This document shows positions 43,207 through 53,411 of a stretch of DNA of 64,000 nt, piece after piece. A model generated the notes under the pieces. That model was not told where the DNA came from and made no database searches. It saw only the letters and a program-made list of their open reading frames with translations. A program made the translations under genes and the position numbers. The stretch is from contig KN805434.1 of assembly GCA_000818945.1 (NCBI GenBank), forward strand, positions 1 through 64,000. The letters are read 5' to 3'. Numbering within the stretch: position 1 is the stretch's first letter; each line of letters begins with the position of its first letter. The stretch comes from Schizochytrium sp. CCTCC M209059. Lineage: Eukaryota; Sar; Bigyra; Thraustochytrida; Thraustochytriidae.

Positions 43207-46200
43207 ATGTCCCCCACAGAAAACGAGTGCAGATTGCACGAGAAGATGTCCGGAGTCCACCAAGATGGGAATGGCGCCAATGAGAGTATTGGCTGCAGCA
43301 GACGCCCGAAACAGCTCATTGACCTTCGCAACATTTCTCTTCGCGCTCTCGAGGCCACTCGTAACAGATTGCTTTTTAAAGACGTCAGCGCCACGAACAT
43401 CCCTAACAAGAAAAAGAACCTGCTTCGCGTTGACGATGATGGCTTCGTTTGCGTTCGTTTCGTCATCGAGGAAAAAGATGTCGAGATGATGACGCGCAAC
43501 CATTGCAACACCAAGGACACTGTGCAGCTGTGTTGCGTAAAGGGTCTCAACATCAATCAGCAAGTTCCTTTGTTTTATCCCAAGGTTGCCTATGACGAAG
43601 GAAGCGGTGAACCCGCGGTCTCCATGAACGCAACGTACATCTACGTGCAAGTCCGCGCCGCTACCACGCATCAGGGACAATCCGAGAATTCGATTGACGC
43701 AGACATTTTGCGGAATGCCAGCCAAGGTAGAATTAACTCAGCTACCATGCACCATGGAATTCCGAAAGTCGGCAGTGTGAAAATCGACAACGTCGCCGCA
43801 ACACTTCCTACCCGAGAGAGTGGTTCTGCCCCGATGCACCGCGCAGAGTCCACATGGATCGACACAAGAGACAGGCGTACGAAAGCGACTGTCATCATCG
43901 TCTTGTTACCTCGACAAGTCAAAGGCCTTGCGCAACAGCGAGTTCATCACCCAGACAGATTCGCCAAAAATGCGAATATTGAACTTGCCATAAGCTTGAA
44001 GCTGGCAACCTTTTGCGAACTCTTGGAGTACATTCAAGGTGGATCCCTGGCATGGCAAGCAATCGTAACCGGCGGTGCCCGAGTTTGGCGCCTGCCAGTG
44101 GAATCGCTCGCCATTGGAGATGCGCGCTGGCCAATTCAGTACCTTGCGCTGGCTCTTGAATGTGTGGGCTGGTTCGACGGTAACCATGGAGAGTACGACA
44201 GAGATTTGAGATGCAACAAGGAGGCCTTGCGCAACCACGGAAAGGACCTTGGCGACCATCATCCAAAGGAGGGAAACACGCTTAACATTCTTGGCGTCCT
44301 GCACGCGCAGCAGAGTCCTCATGAGGAGGCCTTGCGGTACTTTGAGAGAGCGTTGTCAATGGGGAGAAAAGACCACGTCGTCGGCTTTCCCTTGGTACCA
44401 AGCTCGCTTGGCGGCATTGCGCTCGGATACAGCGCACAAGGTCGATCTGACGGGACCTCAGAAGAAGCCTTGCCTCCTTACAAAACTGTCTTTGGCAATT
44501 GGCACTCTGTGGCGACGAGCATGCCGAGCAGTATTGCAACGACCTTTTCTTTTCAAGATCGCAACGAGAAGGCCTTGGCACTCTACAAGCAAGCATTTTC
44601 CATTCACCGAAATACGTTGGTCGACCAGGAGTTCCCGCTCGTCGCTGTACTCAATAACGTGGCCGGCTTACTCCGAAAACAGGGCCGCTTCGACGAGGCG
44701 TTGGCGTACTACGAAAAGGCCTTGGGTATAATCAAGAAAAAGCTTGGCGACAGCCACCCAGATGTAGCGCGGGGCATTTCCAATCTTGCCAGTGTGCTCC
44801 TTTTGCAGAACCGCTACACGGAAGCCTTGGGTCACTTTGAAGATGCTCTGCTCATCCGCAAAGCGGCCGTTGGGGAGGACCTGTACCCTGGAGCTGCAAG
44901 CACGTTCAATAACATTGCCATCGCTTGCTCGCTGCAAGGAGACTACGAAAAGGCGCAGAAATATTTCCACGAAGCGCTCTCCATCAAGAAAAGGATCTTC
45001 GGTGACCGCCATCCCGAAACGTCCCATGTGCTCCACAGCATTGCAGAGGTGCACTGCTTGCAAGGCCAATTCGAGGAGGCACTGAGGCATCATGAGAAAG
45101 CACTATCGATCACGAAGGAGGCGATGGGGAATCGGCATCCGGAGGTAGCCGTCGCGCTTGGCAAAATTGCAAAAATTTGCGCCATTCAAGGCCGTACTGA
45201 GCAGGCTTTAGCGTCTTACGAAGCGTCGCTAATGATTGCGAGGGAAGCCGTCGGCGACCGGGAGTTTTTGTTCGTCGCAAATACTCTCGAGAACATCGCA
45301 GCCATACAGTACTCACAGAATCGCTACCAAGAAGCGTTGCGCTTTTACGAGGAGGCGCTGTCGATTCGAAAAGAGGTTTCCGGCGGCCGTAATGTGCTTG
45401 TAGCAGACACGCTCAACAACATTGCCGTCGTCTTCTACGCTCAGGAACGTTACAAAGAAGCCATGGAATATCTGGAGGCAGCGCTCTCGATCGAAGAGGA
45501 GGTAGGGAGTGACCGGCACACAAAGTTAGCGAACACGCTCGACAACATCGCTGCTGTGCATGAGCAAGAAGGCAGCTACGAGATTGCCATGGAAACTTTC
45601 GAAAAATCGCTCTCCATAAAGCGCGAGACCTTGGGCGACCAGCATCCCGACGTGGCGGAAAGTCTTGACAAGATTGCAGCCATTTCGTACGAACACGGCA
45701 ATTACGAGAAGGCCTTGAAGTGCCTCCAAGAATCGCTGTCGCACCAAAGGGAAGCTCCTCGATGCAATGGGCGTCCTGCTCTAGCAGCAACCTTGAGCAA
45801 GATTGCCGTGGTGTACAACGCGCAAGGTTGCTTGGAAGAGGCCACGAACTTCTGCGAGGAAGCGCTGGCAAGCATCCATGATGCACGCGGTGCTACACAG
45901 GGCAACACGCTTGATACCCTTGGAGTTTTGTTTGCATCGCAGGGCCGCTTCGAAGAGGCATTGGATTGCTTTCAGAGAGCGCTTTCCCTAAAGAAAGAGT
46001 ATCTCGACCTCGACAAATCGCGCGGGCGTGGCCAGCACGCTTTACCACCTTGGCGTGCTTCATCTCGATCATGGAGAGTATAAGACCGCGCTTTCCTACC
46101 TCCGGGATGCTGAGCGCATGCAACTTGAGCTGCTCGGTCCAAATGATCCAGAACTGAGATTGACTCAAGGCTCTCTCGACGCTTGCCAGAGAGGCACGTC

Positions 46201-46294
46201 TCGTTACCAAATTCTTCTGGACCGTCTCTTTGGTGGACGGACTCCTTCAAGGTTGAACGTGATGAGTGAACAAGAAAAAAGATTAAAAAAATAA
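43207..46294 (+). CDS. kinesin-light-chain-type TPR protein, interrupted by one frameshift
   Basis: From the ATG at 43207 the frame runs 958 codons to a stop at 46083. Residues to about 290 have no recognised domain. From there about 14 tetratricopeptide repeats of 42 residues follow, of the KLC kind (LGDSHPDVA, NLA-x-V-x(4)-RYTEAL, A-x-SI-x-KE). Near 46013-46028 the repeat pattern leaves this frame and continues in the +1 frame (ASTLYHLGVLHLDHGEYKTALSYL) to a stop at 46294. A single extra base would explain it, so it is either a sequencing error or a recent mutation truncating the last repeat. Such TPR arrays bind partner proteins; large families occur in protists and cyanobacteria. The enzymatic role, if any, is unknown. 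Confidence 0.85.
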
Positions 46295-46550
46295 TACGTA
46301 ATCATAATAAAGAAAGAGGATGACATCACACGAGTGCCGCTCCGATCCGTCAGGACGGACTGCGTTCTTTCTACCTACGCCAGGGTTCGCTCTCACATTG
46401 TTGGCAAAAAAAGGAATCGACGCTGCCGAGGCCATCGGCCTCTCGCCCGCTTCAATATCATCGCGGTCCATTTCCCGTTTCCTCGAGCCTCGGCAGCCAA
46501 TCCGTGCAGCCACGTGCGTCGATCTGGAGAGGCAGACATCTGACTGACTC

Positions 46551-46585
46551 ACCGACCGACCGACCGACCGACCGACCGACTGACT
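46551..46585. repeat. (GACC)n microsatellite
   Basis: About eight GACC units bounded by GACT units. Confidence 0.85.
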
Positions 46586-47432
46586 GCTCTGCCCCGCACC
46601 GCCACGCCACGCTTGCGGCACGCGTGCTCGAACCTGCGCTTCGCGCTTGGCCCGTCCGTTACAATAAAGAATGCACAATAACATCTGGCACGCCGCCGCA
46701 GCGAGCTCGCCTCCCGGCTTCCTCGCGGGCCCAGCTTGCCCGAGCAGCTGAGCCTGCCCGTGCAGCTGGCTGGCTTGCGAGCCGGCGAGAAAGGCGGCGC
46801 CGGCCTTCAGGTTTCCAGCCGCCATGGCCGCGGGCAGGTCTCGTCGGCGCCGCAATCTCGCCGCCGCTGGTGCGAGGAGTGAAAAGCCGCAGCAGCCGCG
46901 AGGGCTCGCGCGCTCGGATTTGAAAGCGACCGCCCGGCCGCTGCCAGCGAGCGTCGCCTCTTCGCGGCGCGCCGGCGCGAGCGCGGGCAGCCGCGCCGCC
47001 GCGGCTGCAGAGGCCCGCCGCTCTCGGGCGCGGCGTAGATTCAAGTCGAAGAAGAGGACGATGCCGGCGCAGAAGCTCTGCGCGCCTGCGCCTCGGGCCC
47101 GGGCAGCAGCAGCGCAAGGCCGCAGCTAGCTAGCTAATGCAGCTGCCAAGGCCGCAGCTGCAAGCGAGCAAGCATGCCGGCCAGGCCTCTCGGTTCTTGC
47201 GGCACGAGGCTCTTCCGCGCAGCGCTGCCGTGCTTTGCTCTGCCGTGCTTGGCTCTGCCGTGCTTTGCTCTGGCCAGATCGACCGTCCGCTCGTCCGTTC
47301 GTTCGTGAACAAGTGGCGACATTAGCGCCGCGTTGGGGCCGTTCTCTCGGGAACGCTCGCGCGCAGCGGCCCGAGACAGCGGGACGGGAGGGCGAGCAGG
47401 AAGCGGCGTCAGCCTCACCGCAGTGCGGGGGA

Positions 47433-47469
47433 AGGCAGGCAAGGCAAGGCAAGGCAAGGCAAGGCAAGG
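47433..47469. repeat. (GGCAA)n pentanucleotide repeat
   Basis: About seven tandem AAGGC units in the leader of the LEA-like gene. Confidence 0.85.
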
Positions 47470-47794
47470 GAAAGCACACGAGCGAGGTGCACAAGTTGAA
47501 GGCGCGTGCAGTGCAGCGCACAGGGAGAGAAGGCAGGCGGGAAGGCAAGAAGGCGGGCAGGCAGTCAGCTCGAGATCGCGAAGCTCTGGCGCGGAAGAGG
47601 CCGGGAGTCGGAGGCGGCGAGGCGCAGGGCGCGAACCCGCGAGGCGAGGAGGCGAGGCCGGCGAGGGGCGGGGCGGGGGCAAGCAAAACCAAATCGCAAA
47701 GACAGCCGAGCAAAGAAGCACATCCATCAGGGACTGCCAGCAAGCAAGCAAGCAAGTGCCGAGAGCAAAGAGGAGAGAAGAGAGCGGAGGAAAG

Positions 47795-48781
47795 ATGGGT
47801 TACCAGGATGACAGCAACACCATGTCGCAGCGCGTCGAGGAGGCCAAGGACTTCGTATCCGACAAGGCCAACGAGATCGCCGGCGCCGCGCAGGATACCG
47901 TCGACGCCGCGCGCGACAAGGCCAACGATGTGAGCGAGTACGTCTCGGAGAAGACGTCCGAGGCGCTCGGCACCGCCGAGGACAAAAAGGAGGACGCCAA
48001 GGAGTCCGCCGAGGAGGCCGCCGAGGAGGTCAAAGAGACCGCCCAGGAAAAGAAGGAGGAGATCAAGGAGGCCGAGCCCGTCGACCACCAGTACGGCCGT
48101 GAGGTCCATCAGGAAAAGGTGAGCGAGGCCGCCGATGACGCCGCCGAAAAGGCCACCGAGGTCAAGGAGGACGCCAAGGAGAAGGCCGACGAGGCCGCCG
48201 ACAAGGCCGTCGAGGTCAAGGAGGACGCCAAGGAGGCCGCCGCCGACGCCAAGGAGACCGCCGAGTCCTACGCCGAGGACGTCCACGAGGTCGCCGCCGA
48301 AAAGGCCGAGGACGCCAAGGAGACCGCCGCCAGCTTCAAGGACGATGTCGTTGAGTCCGTCGAGTCCGCCAAGGAGACCCTTACCGCCTACGCCCACGAC
48401 GCCAGCGAGATGGTCGCCGACAAGACCGAGGACGCCCGCGAGTACGCCAACGAGGTTGGCGCTCGCGCCCAGGAGGACGCCGAGAAGGAGCTCGAGGCAT
48501 CCCGCGATGACGAGTACCTTTCCTGGGGTGATACTCAGCAGCAGCCCGTCGACAAGGAGGTCGAGGGCGAGCTCCGCGAGACCTTTGCCGACACCCGCGA
48601 GGATATCAAGGAGTCTGTTGACAACGCCGAGGAAACCATGGAGAACTTTGCCGACAAGGTTGGTGAGGCCGCCCATGACTTTGTCGAGGCCACTCTCGAC
48701 CCGGAGAACGACGCCGTTAACAACATGCTCGCGTCGGCCGACGAGGCACCCAACGCCCAGGACCTCAGCGAGTACCCGTAA
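47795..48781 (+). CDS. LEA-like (group 3 type) hydrophilic helical protein
   Basis: 328 residues from the ATG at 47795 (MGYQDDSNTMSQ). It is almost entirely Ala/Glu/Lys/Asp with an 11-residue periodicity (KAxExKEDAKE, ADxAxEKAxEV). There is no Cys, very few aromatic residues and strong amphipathic helix potential. This matches group 3 late embryogenesis abundant proteins, which are disordered in solution, fold on drying or freezing, and protect membranes and proteins. A perilipin-like or apolipoprotein-like lipid-droplet coat is a reasonable alternative in an oil-rich protist. Codons are almost only GCC, GAG, AAG and GAC, far more biased than in neighbours, which suggests very high expression. 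The C-terminus (about 235-328) is less repetitive. Confidence 0.75.
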   Translation: MGYQDDSNTMSQRVEEAKDFVSDKANEIAGAAQDTVDAARDKANDVSEYVSEKTSEALGTAEDKKEDAKESAEEAAEEVKETAQEKKEEIKEAEPVDHQYGREVHQEKVSEAADDAAEKATEVKEDAKEKADEAADKAVEVKEDAKEAAADAKETAESYAEDVHEVAAEKAEDAKETAASFKDDVVESVESAKETLTAYAHDASEMVADKTEDAREYANEVGARAQEDAEKELEASRDDEYLSWGDTQQQPVDKEVEGELRETFADTREDIKESVDNAEETMENFADKVGEAAHDFVEATLDPENDAVNNMLASADEAPNAQDLSEYP

Positions 48782-49534
48782 ATGCTTTTGCTCGCAGGGG
48801 TGAACGAAAATCTTCGTTCGTTCGTTCGTTCGTTCGATTCACCCTTTTCCTTTCTCTCTCTCACATGTAAATTCTCCGCAGTGATGCGGCGTCAAATCAT
48901 TTTTGATATCTAGTGCTTTTTCCCTGAGCTCCACAATTCTTGATCCTTGTCTCGTCCCTTTTGATGCCTCACCAGCCAAGCCAGCGCGCCACGATTGCTT
49001 GCCATATATATAGTGCATGCTTGTTCTCTATCCTCCCCTCCCCTCCACTTTACTTTACTTCCTGTCCGAACGAGCCCTCCCTCTCAAAGAGCTGGCTGGC
49101 TGCGACAGGCTGACGCAACCACGGTCATTTGTGATTCTCCGCCGCAGCCGCAGCTGCAGCGCAGGATAAGCGAGCCTTCGGGGCCTGTCGGAATCCACGT
49201 CGGTCTCTGGCCAGAGCCTTGAAAGGCACACGGTGACGCCATCTCGCCACGCCTTCTTCCATCGCACCTTCTCTATGCGAGCCTAGGCAGGTACTACTGG
49301 TTGGTTGGTTGGTACACTAGTAGGCCTAGAACAAAAGCATCAAGTTGTTGCTAGATCGATTGATCGATCGATCGATCGATCGATCATTACATTGATCGCA
49401 TTCCAAGAGCCGAGAGACGACGGCCCCAGTCGACGCGGACGCGACTGGTCTGCGCAAGCGCGAGAGAGACCCTAGCATCCGCACGCGCACACGTGTCCAC
49501 GCTTGCACGCGTGCTCAGCATCAGACCTCCGGAA
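48782..49534. other. intergenic, LEA-like to ABC transporter
   Basis: 3' flank with a TTCG run (48812-48836), then AT-richer DNA and a GATC run at 49353-49386 (GATT/GATC). No gene. Confidence 0.6.
49353..49386. repeat. GATC tetranucleotide repeat
   Basis: About eight GATC units, the first with GATT, some 150 bp above the transporter ATG. Confidence 0.88.
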
Positions 49535-51400
49535 ATGTGGTATCTTGCGGAGCTTTACGTTGCCGAGGCACGTCGCCTCGCGGGCTTCGATAATTCGGCC
49601 TGGGACTACACTGACGAGGCGCGGCGCATTCTACTCACCAAGGTGAATGAGACTCTTGTAAACAATGCACGACCTCCCAGCGAGAATGTGGAGAGCGGCA
49701 GCGATGGAGGCCTCGTCGATGTCCCGGTGCCGCGACTCCTGCTCTCCATGACGCCCTTGCTGCTCGCGTGCGCAGTGTCCTACATTCTCAATCTCGACCT
49801 CATCTCACAAATCTTTGTGTCCTCGGTGCGTACCTTTGTCCAGCTTAGCATCGTTGGGTTCATCCTGGTGCCTATCTTTCAGGCTGGCGCCGAACATTGG
49901 TACGTCGTCGCCGGTTACGTGCTCTTCATGTGTCTACTGGCGGCGCGCGAGGGTTCGGCAAGGCCCAAGTATTCCTTTCGCGGCCAGTTTCTCTGCGTCT
50001 TGGCCGCCATTCTCAGCAACGTCGTCCTCGTATCCCTCTTCGCCTTTGCCATCATCATTCGCCCCACCCCCGTATATGATCCGCAGTACGTCATTCCAAT
50101 TTGCGGCATGCTTCTCGGAAATTGTATCAATGGCATTACACTCTCTCTCAACGCACTCCTCACAAGTTTCGTCGAACAGCAGCCTGAAATCGAGCTCTAT
50201 CTAAGTTTTGGTGCCACAAAGTACGAAGCCTGCTCCCGTCTGCTCCGCGAGGCTGTGCGCACAGGAACCATGCCCACACTCAACAGCATGGCCGTCATTG
50301 GTCTCATTAGCATCCCTGGAATGATGACCGGTCAAGTCCTCGGCGGCAGCCCGCCCCAAGAGGCCGCGCGCTATCAGATGCTCATCATGTACCTGATTGC
50401 AATCTGCGGATTTGGAAGCATCCTTTCCATCGATTGGGTTGCTCTTCTTGTTGCTTTTGACAGCGACCATCGCCTCCGCGGCGAACGCTTCACCAAGCGT
50501 GCCGGACCGCGTCGCAGCATCTTTTACACCGTCCGTAGCTGCTGCTCCTCCATGTGTAACTGGTGGCCCACGAGGGTCCAAGGCTATAAAACGGTGGATC
50601 CCGAGACGACGTCTAACGCTGCTGCAGACACCCAAACCAAGGTCAGCAATCTTACCTCCCCAGATCCAGTCGATCTCGCTCCCAACCGCATTCATGTCAC
50701 AGTCCTCAATGCAGCCCCTAACGCCGCCACAGTTCTCACTGTCGATCGCGTCAATCGTAGTGTTCCCCTCGACGCTGGAAGTAAAGAAACCCGTGTGCTC
50801 TTTGCGGACTTTGGAGTCACGCTCCGCGCTGGCGAAATCGCAACCGTGACGGGACCTAGTGGTGCTGGCAAGTCGCAATTTCTGCGCCTTGTCGCTGGCC
50901 TCGTGCCTCTGGACTGTGGCGACCTCTATCTCGATGACGAGCGCCGATCTACCATGCGAGACATGACAGTCTGGCGCCACAAGGTTCGCTATGTCACGCA
51001 ATACAAGATTGACACGCCCGGAACGCCGACAGATTTCGCCGCTCAGATTTCCTCTCTCAATGTGGCCAAGTCCACCTCGGGCGTTCCTACTGCTGATGAG
51101 GTCATTGCCGAAACGCGTCAGCTCATCTCTGTATGGGGCATGAGCCGCTCCAGCGTGGATAAAGAGTGGAAAGAACTTTCCGGCGGCGAAGCGCAGCGCG
51201 TCATTGTTGCCCTCGCCATCGCTTCGAAACCACAAGTTCTCTTGCTCGACGAGAGTACCTCTGCTCTTGATCTAGAGTCTAAGCTACGCGTCGAAAAGAG
51301 TATCGAGTCTTATGCTCGTGAGCACGGTGCTGCTGTACTCTGGATCACGCACGACGATGAGCAAATTTCTCGTATCGAGTCCGCCATGACCTCTGCGTGA
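49535..51400 (+). CDS. fused UPF0014 membrane domain + ABC ATPase (FetB-FetA / ALS3-STAR1 type)
   Basis: 621 residues from the ATG at 49535. The N-terminal half (about 65-310) is a UPF0014 membrane domain with about seven hydrophobic helices and the family blocks MLLGNCINGITLSLNALL, GATKYEA and GLISIPGMMTGQVLGG. In bacteria this is FetB, in plants ALS3/STAR2. The C-terminal half (about 405-621) is a complete ABC ATPase: Walker A GPSGAGKS at 440-447, Q-loop YVTQYK, signature LSGGEAQR at 548, Walker B VLLLDES, and H-loop ITHDD. In bacteria this is FetA, in plants STAR1/ALS1-like. Those partners are normally separate proteins. FetAB is linked to iron export, STAR1/STAR2 to aluminium tolerance. 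The substrate here is unknown. The single chain would dimerise. Confidence 0.9.
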   Translation: MWYLAELYVAEARRLAGFDNSAWDYTDEARRILLTKVNETLVNNARPPSENVESGSDGGLVDVPVPRLLLSMTPLLLACAVSYILNLDLISQIFVSSVRTFVQLSIVGFILVPIFQAGAEHWYVVAGYVLFMCLLAAREGSARPKYSFRGQFLCVLAAILSNVVLVSLFAFAIIIRPTPVYDPQYVIPICGMLLGNCINGITLSLNALLTSFVEQQPEIELYLSFGATKYEACSRLLREAVRTGTMPTLNSMAVIGLISIPGMMTGQVLGGSPPQEAARYQMLIMYLIAICGFGSILSIDWVALLVAFDSDHRLRGERFTKRAGPRRSIFYTVRSCCSSMCNWWPTRVQGYKTVDPETTSNAAADTQTKVSNLTSPDPVDLAPNRIHVTVLNAAPNAATVLTVDRVNRSVPLDAGSKETRVLFADFGVTLRAGEIATVTGPSGAGKSQFLRLVAGLVPLDCGDLYLDDERRSTMRDMTVWRHKVRYVTQYKIDTPGTPTDFAAQISSLNVAKSTSGVPTADEVIAETRQLISVWGMSRSSVDKEWKELSGGEAQRVIVALAIASKPQVLLLDESTSALDLESKLRVEKSIESYAREHGAAVLWITHDDEQISRIESAMTSA

Positions 51401-51865
51401 AACGAAGTCAACTAGCCCACTATTGCTTTGGAACAGGCGCACAGTAAAGTTGGTCGGCGCCCACGTTGACTGATACACGAAGGAGACTGCACTCTGGCAC
51501 ATGATGTCACCCACTTTGACTGGTGCACGAACGAGACTGCACCCAGAGACATAACTTACAAGTCGATGTTTTTTTGTCTGTCTTGCTCGAAAGTTCCCTC
51601 GTCGCGCGCATCCAAGCAAGATACGAAAGGTAGGTTTGTGTGAACGTACCCAAGACAGCGCTCGTTGTATCCTCTTCAAATAATCGTTTGATTTGCACTC
51701 CGATGTTGTAGTAGACCTAGTAGTAGGACTACGACTGCTACTCTGGTTGGTCTTCTCTCTTTTACTATCACTTCTTCGATCGAGCAAGTAGCTAGTACAG
51801 CAGGTCAAAAGGAAAATGATTATAGCAAGTCACTAGCAACCAAAAAAAGAAAAAGGGTTGCAAAG
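51401..51865. other. convergent 3' intergenic
   Basis: Contains an imperfect 50-bp direct repeat (51461-51502 and 51511-51552; shared CCAC-TTGACTG, CACGAA, GAGACTGCAC). No gene. Confidence 0.6.
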
Positions 51866-52726
51866 CTAGAAGAATCGATGCAACAAGAGTTGTGAATACG
51901 TCACACCTTCGCGACCATTCTTCCAATCCAACAGACAATACTTTGGATTCCACATTACGGCACTCCGGCCCCACGTTGATATACACATGCCCGTCGTATC
52001 GAGAACCATGAGCGTTGGAAAGAACATCTCCGTGGCCCCGAGTGACTCCTTGAGGGTTTCTCCAGTGTCCTTGTCCTCAAAGGGCAGGGCAAAGAAACTG
52101 GGGTGGCGCGAAAGAAACTCAGTCATCTCTGACTCCAGCTTGTCCTGCGAGACATACAAGACTGCAAAAGTGTTCTTGTTTGCTGCGGCCAACGACTCCA
52201 GGCGATCTGTAAACGCCACGCCCTTGGCCACCGGATCTGAACCATTCGCGCTCGTGAAAAGCACGCCGACGAGCTTGCCACCCAACGCAAGCTCCACAGG
52301 CACGCGCGTACCTTGTGCATCCACGACCGTCTTGACACCGTACGTGAACAGCATGTCCGAGTACGCGTCTCCTTCCACGTGAACCTCGTCGCCCACGCCT
52401 ACCTCAGACGACGGGTCCGTGAACATCGAAGACGACTGTCGCGCGAGCGTCACATAGGCTCTGTCCTTTTTCTCCCCGTCCGCTTCATTCGATTCTGATG
52501 CCAGCGCTGGGCGATTTGATGGTGGTGCTGGTGGTTTTAGTGATGACGATGAAGAAGAAGAAGAAGAAGAAGAAGAAGAAGCACCTGCCCCTGATGGTGC
52601 TGCGGAAGATGATTGCGCCATGGATGATGCGTTCGTCATTTCCGTTTCTCTCGCTCCGGTGCCGCTCGCTGCAGCGGGCGCATCGACCATCGCGACGGCC
52701 TCTTCAGAGACCTCGTTCTGCGACAT
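51866..52726 (-). CDS. nucleoredoxin/thioredoxin-like fold protein lacking CxxC
   Basis: 286 residues from the ATG at 52726 (MSQNEVSEEAV); the frame is open above, but with low-complexity leader. The N-terminal 70 residues are Ser/Ala-rich, including a 13-residue Ser run. A segment with VGVGDEVHVEGDAYSDM follows. From about 145 the thioredoxin_8 layout of nucleoredoxin is visible: KLVGVLFTSANGSDP (strand plus active-site loop), TFAVLYVSQDKLESEMTEF, HPSFFALPFED, LGATEMFFPTLMVLDTTG with the cis-Pro position, and an HRFF end. The active-site WCPPC is replaced by TSANGSD, so thiol redox activity is not expected; a binding or scaffold role is inferred. It probably acts in cytosol or nucleus, as no signal peptide is seen. 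Confidence 0.75.
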   Translation of the reverse strand: MSQNEVSEEAVAMVDAPAAASGTGARETEMTNASSMAQSSSAAPSGAGASSSSSSSSSSSSSLKPPAPPSNRPALASESNEADGEKKDRAYVTLARQSSSMFTDPSSEVGVGDEVHVEGDAYSDMLFTYGVKTVVDAQGTRVPVELALGGKLVGVLFTSANGSDPVAKGVAFTDRLESLAAANKNTFAVLYVSQDKLESEMTEFLSRHPSFFALPFEDKDTGETLKESLGATEMFFPTLMVLDTTGMCISTWGRSAVMWNPKYCLLDWKNGREGVTYSQLLLHRFF

Positions 52727-53411
52727 CGTGCCTCCTCTCTCCCCGTCCGGCGTCGCCTCGCGTCGCAACGCAGTGCCTTCGTCCGCCCGCGCCTCGTGAC
52801 CGCGGCAGCGAGGAGTCTTCCGCGCCTTCAAATGCCGCGACCAGCGGACTTTCCTCAACCGCTTGCCGCAGGCGCCGCGACCAGCGGACGGCGGGAGGCC
52901 GCGGGGCCGGGACGTGCGCTGCCGCGGAGGTCCTCGTACGCGCACGAGCTCGTCGGCGGCGCTGGCGGCAGCGGCAGCGGCAGCAGCAGCGGCAAGGTCT
53001 CGCCCGTGTCTCTCTCGATCTGCGTCTGCTTTCGACACTCCCTCTTTCTCCCAAGGGCGCCGGATACATACATACTGTACATGGCAACTCCGTGGCCAAG
53101 ATCTTCAGGCAAGACGGCAACTCCAGGGACGAAGCCGGGGCCTCGTCGAGCATCGACAGACAGTCAGTGGCAGAAAGCTTGGCAGACGAACGCGCGCGTC
53201 ACGAAAACGCGCGTCGCTCGCTTCAACGCAACGCTCTCGGGAAATGTACTGCATCGCTGGAGGGCAACATGAAGCGCGCTTGGTGAGCAGCATAACAAGA
53301 AAGATGAGAGAGGGTGGTGTGGGGGACGATGGGTTGGATGGGACGTTTTCAAGGAGATACAGATGCGAGCGCACGCGCGCAAAATCCAAGAAGATCAGAA
53401 CACATTGATGG
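52727..53411. other. leader of nucleoredoxin-like gene, 3' flank of hotdog gene
   Basis: GC-rich with overlapping open frames on both strands and no domain. No gene seen. Confidence 0.55.

Larger units (their letters stand above)
46295..47794. other. 1.5-kb GC-rich leader/promoter of LEA-like gene
   Basis: Holds GACC and GGCAA microsatellites, a CTAG cluster (47124-47136) and GC-rich DNA. No domain-bearing frame. The 516-codon frame at 47126-48676 (-) is antisense to the LEA-like gene. Confidence 0.6.

Noticed and set aside
47126..48676. 516-codon Leu/Gly-rich frame antisense to the LEA-like gene
   Set aside because: Its GLLGVL pattern is the mirror of the Ala/Glu/Lys codons on the other strand.
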